A stretch of DNA of 9,258 nucleotides from Verrucomicrobiota bacterium (GTDB lineage: Bacteria; Verrucomicrobiota; Verrucomicrobiia; Chthoniobacterales; JAFAMB01), in the NCBI GenBank assembly GCA_019241095.1, contig JAFAXJ010000549.1, positions 1 through 9,258 of the forward strand, written 5' to 3'. Below, piece after piece: positions 6,848-9,258 of this stretch. Numbering within the stretch: position 1 is the first letter of the stretch; each line of letters opens with the position of its first letter. The notes beneath the pieces are model-generated. The model was given only the letters and a program-made list of their open reading frames with translations. It was not told the DNA's origin and did no database searches. The position numbers and the translations under genes are program-made.

Positions 6848-7154
6848 GAACTTCCGCATCTTGTACCGGAATTTTCGATCTAAGAGAGGTGGAGAGGTCG
6901 ATCTGGTTTGTCGCGATAAGGACGTTCTTGTTTTTGTCGAGGTAAAAACCCGATCGACCGATACCTTCGGTGCTCCCCACGACGCCGTCACTCCCAGCCA
7001 GCAGACGCGTATTCGGCGCGGAGCTATCGAGTGGCTTCGGCTATTAAATAATCCGAAGATTGTTTATCGATTCGATATCGTGGAGGTCTTGATGGATAGT
7101 TCACCACGAATCAATCTGATTCGTGGTGCATTTGAAATGCATGATGAGGTTTAG
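6654..7154 (+). CDS. yraN: UPF0102 / YraN family predicted endonuclease-like protein
   Basis: YraN proteins have a restriction-endonuclease-like (Holliday junction resolvase-like) fold; their cellular role is not established. The conserved core begins at about residue 49 with LLLGRRGESLAAKYLRS and continues NFRILYRNFRSK. The putative catalytic motif is GGEVDLVCRDKDVLVFVEVKTR, giving the E/D...E-x-K pattern of the fold. TPSQQTRIRRGAIEWL, YRFDIVEVL and a final INLIRGAFEMHD complete the family. The product is 166 residues with an Arg-rich N terminus (LSRRFRRQFSRFSALRVLSKR) that precedes the core. The only ATG is at 6654, and TTG 6672 is possible; both lie well inside rnhB, giving an overlap of up to 194 bases. 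rnhB-yraN adjacency is common and supports the call. A 12-bp hairpin lies near the 3' end. Confidence 0.88.
   Translation: MLRQLTLNSYKVWDLVRSIGDLSRRFRRQFSRFSALRVLSKRNVTPHLLLGRRGESLAAKYLRSENFRILYRNFRSKRGGEVDLVCRDKDVLVFVEVKTRSTDTFGAPHDAVTPSQQTRIRRGAIEWLRLLNNPKIVYRFDIVEVLMDSSPRINLIRGAFEMHDEV
7102..7128 (+). repeat. Perfect 12-bp inverted repeat (hairpin) inside the 3' end of yraN
   Basis: CACCACGAATCA at 7102-7113 and its exact reverse complement TGATTCGTGGTG at 7117-7128 are separated by three bases (ATC). In RNA this would form a 12-bp stem with a minimal loop about 24 bases before the yraN stop and 40 bases before the oxidoreductase start. No T-run follows, so it is not a classical intrinsic terminator. 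A role in mRNA processing, 3'-end protection or attenuation is inference. Confidence 0.7.
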
Positions 7155-7168
7155 GTCAGGAATCTCGG

Positions 7169-8236
7169 ATGTCTGAGGCGGACTACCTGATCGTTGGCCA
7201 AGGACTCGCAGGATCGGTACTCGCCTGTCTCCTGGCAATGCGGAACCGAAAATTCATTATCATTGACGATGCCCATGCGTCCGCAGCATCCAAATCTGCG
7301 GCTGGAATAATCAACCCAATTACAGGCAAGCGGCTCAATCGCCCTTTGTTGATCGACGAAATGCTTCAAAGCGCATTTGAGTTTTACCCTCAGGCCGAAC
7401 GACTACTTGGCCACCGGTTTTTCTATTCGCGAAAGGTTCTTCGGCTGCTGCAGAGCGTAGAAGAGCAACGGTGCTGGGCGCGGAGACTCGCGACCGGTGA
7501 GTACCGCAGGTACGTTGCAGATCAAATTCCCTCATGCTCAATCAAGGGATACGAGTTTGGCGGCTTCGAAATAGGTATGGCTGCACAGCTGGACGTTCCT
7601 AAGTTTTTGGATAGCGCACGCGACTATTTTATTGCGGCAAACAGCCTGGTGGAACGAAGATTTGAATACTCAGATATTAAGTTTTGCAGTAATGGCGTCC
7701 AGTGGTGTGAGTTTCGGAGCCCGGTTTTAGTCTTCTGCGAGGGATACAAATTAAAAAAAAATCCGTTCTTTGGTGGTATTGAGATGAATCCGGCGAAAGG
7801 TGAAATGTTGACTTTTCGAAGCTGCAGTTTCGCTGACGACCGAATTGTTCAACGCGGAAAATGGATCTTTCGCAATCAAGATGGCTTAATCAAGGCTGGC
7901 ACGACCTACTCTTGGGATCTGTTGGACGAGATGCCCACCGCACTCGGAAGAGCCGAGATCCTGAAAGGACTAGAGGAGTTTGCAGATTTCAGATTTGAGA
8001 TCGTTGGACAAACTGCGGGAGTACGACCGGTCGTCCGGGCAGACAACCGGCCTGTGGTAGGCAGTCATCCCGAACATCGTGCATTAGCCATCCTGAACGG
8101 GCTTGGCTCAAAAGGTGCTCTACAAGCCCCTTGTGCGGCGGATCAATTAGTCGATCATTTAGAGAATGGGAAACCGATCCGTCCTGAATTTGATGTATGC
8201 CGAAATTTAGTTTGGAAACAGCGAGTCAACGCCTGA
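7169..8236 (+). CDS. FAD-dependent oxidoreductase, DAO superfamily, MnmC(o)-like
   Basis: This 355-residue protein has an N-terminal dinucleotide-binding fold, YLIVGQGLAGSVLA with GxGxxG at 10-15 and the ribose-binding acid D33 at the end of IIIDD. SAAGIINPITGKRLNR follows, as in DAO-family flavoenzymes. Near the C terminus are GVRPVVRADNRPVVG and LNGLGSKGALQAPCAADQL with GKPI. These resemble the ends of the E. coli MnmC oxidoreductase domain (GVR...R..LPMVG, ALGSRGL..APL.AE). That domain removes the carboxymethyl group from 5-carboxymethylaminomethyl-uridine at tRNA position 34. A related amino-acid oxidase (glycine or D-amino acid) is the alternative. The ATG at 7169 has AGGA at 7158-7161 upstream and follows the yraN stop by 14 bases. 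The last 40 bases overlap a methyltransferase gene, implying a joint role. Confidence 0.8.
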   Translation: MSEADYLIVGQGLAGSVLACLLAMRNRKFIIIDDAHASAASKSAAGIINPITGKRLNRPLLIDEMLQSAFEFYPQAERLLGHRFFYSRKVLRLLQSVEEQRCWARRLATGEYRRYVADQIPSCSIKGYEFGGFEIGMAAQLDVPKFLDSARDYFIAANSLVERRFEYSDIKFCSNGVQWCEFRSPVLVFCEGYKLKKNPFFGGIEMNPAKGEMLTFRSCSFADDRIVQRGKWIFRNQDGLIKAGTTYSWDLLDEMPTALGRAEILKGLEEFADFRFEIVGQTAGVRPVVRADNRPVVGSHPEHRALAILNGLGSKGALQAPCAADQLVDHLENGKPIRPEFDVCRNLVWKQRVNA

Positions 8237-8799
8237 CGGCTGAGGCGGCAAGTTGGCTCCGGGAAGCCCTTTTTGAAGGCGCTTTCGCGGTCGATGCGAC
8301 AGTGGGAAACGGATTCGATAGCTTGTTTCTTGCTCATCAGGTCGGAAAAACCGGGACCGTACTGGGATTTGACGTTCAGAAACGGGCGTTGGGCGACGCG
8401 CGCGAGATGTTGAAATTTGCCGGCACGATTGATCGCGCAAGGTTCATACACGATAGCCATTCGCACCTCGAAAACTATATAGAACCTGATCAGCTTGTTC
8501 ATGGGGCAATGTTTAACTTAGGTTATTTGCCACGTGGAGACCGAAGGATCATCACTCGTCCTGAAACTACCATTCTTGCTCTACAAGCAGTATTGCGACA
8601 TCTGACTCCGGGCGGCCGTATCACGGTACTCGCCTACCGAGGACATGAAGGCGGCACATTCGAGTACATCCAGATCCGTCTATACCTTGAGGAGCTATCG
8701 GCTGAATTCGTAAGGGTTGAAGAACTCGCTGGCAGTAACGATTCGGAAACAGCTCCTAGATTATTCAGAATTCTGAAGAGACCCACAGTTCCGGAGTAA
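8197..8799 (+). CDS. mnmM: SAM-dependent methyltransferase, YtqB/MnmM (rRNA_methylase, PF06962) family
   Basis: The 200-residue product is a class I methyltransferase. AVDATVGNGFDSLFLA gives SAM motif I (D33, G37, G39), with FDVQ (D59) as the acidic motif II. The family-specific motifs are MFNLGYLPRGDRR (NLGYLP at 107-112), TRPETTILALQAVL, LTPGGRITVLAYRGHEGG (YRGHEGG at 147-153). These match Bacillus YtqB, now MnmM, which methylates 5-aminomethyl-(2-thio)uridine at tRNA wobble position 34. The ATG at 8197 overlaps the oxidoreductase gene by 40 bases, and no strong ribosome binding site is seen, pointing to translational coupling. Family membership is well supported by the motifs; the exact substrate in this organism is inferred from family and from the neighbor. 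An older name in databases is 'rRNA methylase'. Confidence 0.82.
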   Translation: MPKFSLETASQRLTAEAASWLREALFEGAFAVDATVGNGFDSLFLAHQVGKTGTVLGFDVQKRALGDAREMLKFAGTIDRARFIHDSHSHLENYIEPDQLVHGAMFNLGYLPRGDRRIITRPETTILALQAVLRHLTPGGRITVLAYRGHEGGTFEYIQIRLYLEELSAEFVRVEELAGSNDSETAPRLFRILKRPTVPE

Positions 8800-9172
8800 G
8801 AAGCGCACCCCGAACTCCATCGCGGTAACCAGCTTTGATCGCGTCGGTTTGTATAAGTGCTCGAACGATTTGAGAATGAGGGTTTCTCTGATCACATCTT
8901 AAGCTTTCTAGAAGCTGGTATTTTCTTAAGGTTATTTGGCAGCCTTCTCGCCCTGAACATCAATCTAGAGCTGGAATTGACGAAGCTCAAAACTGAGCGC
9001 ATTCGATACAGTCATGGCAAACTGTGCAACAGGAATTTGGGTCTACGAAGATTCGGCACGGATTTTATTACCTGTTACAAACAACAAATAATGAGACCGG
9101 TTGGTAGACTACCAGGGCGTGTACATGTCGCAAATCTTGACAGCAGCCGATCGGTTTCGGAGGAATAGTTCG
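8800..9172. other. Intergenic region of about 370 bases without a convincing gene
   Basis: Between the methyltransferase stop and the next gene there is no recognizable gene. One plus-strand open frame (GTG 8857 to TAG 9168, 103 codons) is present. Its product resembles nothing I know, has no ribosome binding site, and ends inside the leader of the next gene, so I treat it as chance. A 13-base perfect palindrome, TGGTAGACTACCA, lies at 9102-9114. A TTGACG at 8977-8982 resembles a -35 box but has no well-spaced -10. The region probably carries the promoter of the gene starting at 9173. Confidence 0.5.
9102..9114. promoter_or_regulatory. Palindrome TGGTAGACTACCA, possible operator
   Basis: Six-base arms are perfectly complementary around a central A, 58 bases upstream of the ATG at 9173. 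The position fits an operator for the downstream secreted-protein gene. The arms are short, a chance palindrome of this size is not rare, and no regulator gene is nearby, so the assignment is weak. Confidence 0.2.
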
Positions 9173-9258
9173 ATGCGCCTTTTTTATGTGTTTTTCTGTT
9201 GGACCTTAGTCGCATTGATGAGCGCCTGGGGCGAACGCGTTTATGAAGGATACACAGT
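9173..9258 (+). CDS. N-terminus of a secreted or membrane protein (partial)
   Basis: An open frame begins at ATG 9173 and runs off the right edge after 28 complete codons. GGAGG at 9159-9163 lies nine bases upstream, a strong ribosome binding site. The translation starts MRLFYVFFCWTLVALMSAWG, with one positive charge followed by a long hydrophobic stretch, then ERVYEGYT. This is a typical signal peptide, perhaps cleaved after the MSAWG segment, or a membrane anchor. The mature part is too short to identify. Confidence 0.65.
   Translation, partial: MRLFYVFFCWTLVALMSAWGERVYEGYT

Noticed and set aside
8857..9168. 103-codon plus-strand open frame in the gap after the methyltransferase
   Set aside because: GTG start without a ribosome binding site, no recognizable domain, and its end runs through the leader and ribosome binding site of the gene at 9173; chance open frame is more likely.

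Overview
The window looks like chromosomal housekeeping DNA from a free-living bacterium with roughly balanced base composition. Genes are closely packed, with no insertion sequences, tRNA/rRNA genes or CRISPR. The gene order (infB-rbfA-nrnA-truB-ribF, then rplS-rnhB-yraN) and the flavor of the proteins suggest a member of the PVC group, most likely Verrucomicrobiota. This placement is inference from general resemblance and was not computed.

Layout: (1) Positions 3-3324 are a plus-strand translation and cofactor operon. It holds the 3' end of infB (IF-2), rbfA, a DHH-family nanoRNase/pAp phosphatase (nrnA), truB and ribF, with several overlapping or nearly touching genes. (2) A minus-strand gene (3986-3381) encodes a secreted protein with a proline-rich linker and a C-terminal peptidoglycan-binding domain. 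It is convergent with ribF and divergent from the next gene. (3) Positions 4129-5649 (possibly from 4084) encode a photolyase of the bacterial iron-sulfur class. Its four cluster cysteines and its His-His pair have exactly the spacing I recall for Agrobacterium PhrB, a (6-4) photolyase. (4) rplS (L19), rnhB (RNase HII) and yraN follow on the plus strand. A hairpin abuts the rnhB start, rnhB and yraN overlap by 194 bases in different frames, and a perfect 12-bp-stem hairpin lies in the 3' end of yraN. (5) An FAD-dependent oxidoreductase (7169-8236) overlaps a SAM-dependent methyltransferase of the YtqB/MnmM family (8197-8799). (6) After about 370 bases with no convincing gene, a secreted-protein gene begins at 9173 behind a strong ribosome binding site and runs off the end.

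Functionally, most of the window serves ribosome assembly, RNA modification and RNA turnover: RbfA matures the 30S subunit, TruB makes pseudouridine 55 in tRNA, NrnA finishes RNA decay, RNase HII removes RNA from DNA, and L19 is a 50S protein. The most interesting unit is the oxidoreductase/methyltransferase pair. The oxidoreductase resembles the C-terminal FAD domain of E. coli MnmC, and the methyltransferase belongs to the family that replaces the MnmC methyltransferase domain in Bacillus. Together they could form a two-gene, translationally coupled equivalent of MnmC that completes the 5-methylaminomethyl(-2-thio)uridine wobble modification of tRNA.
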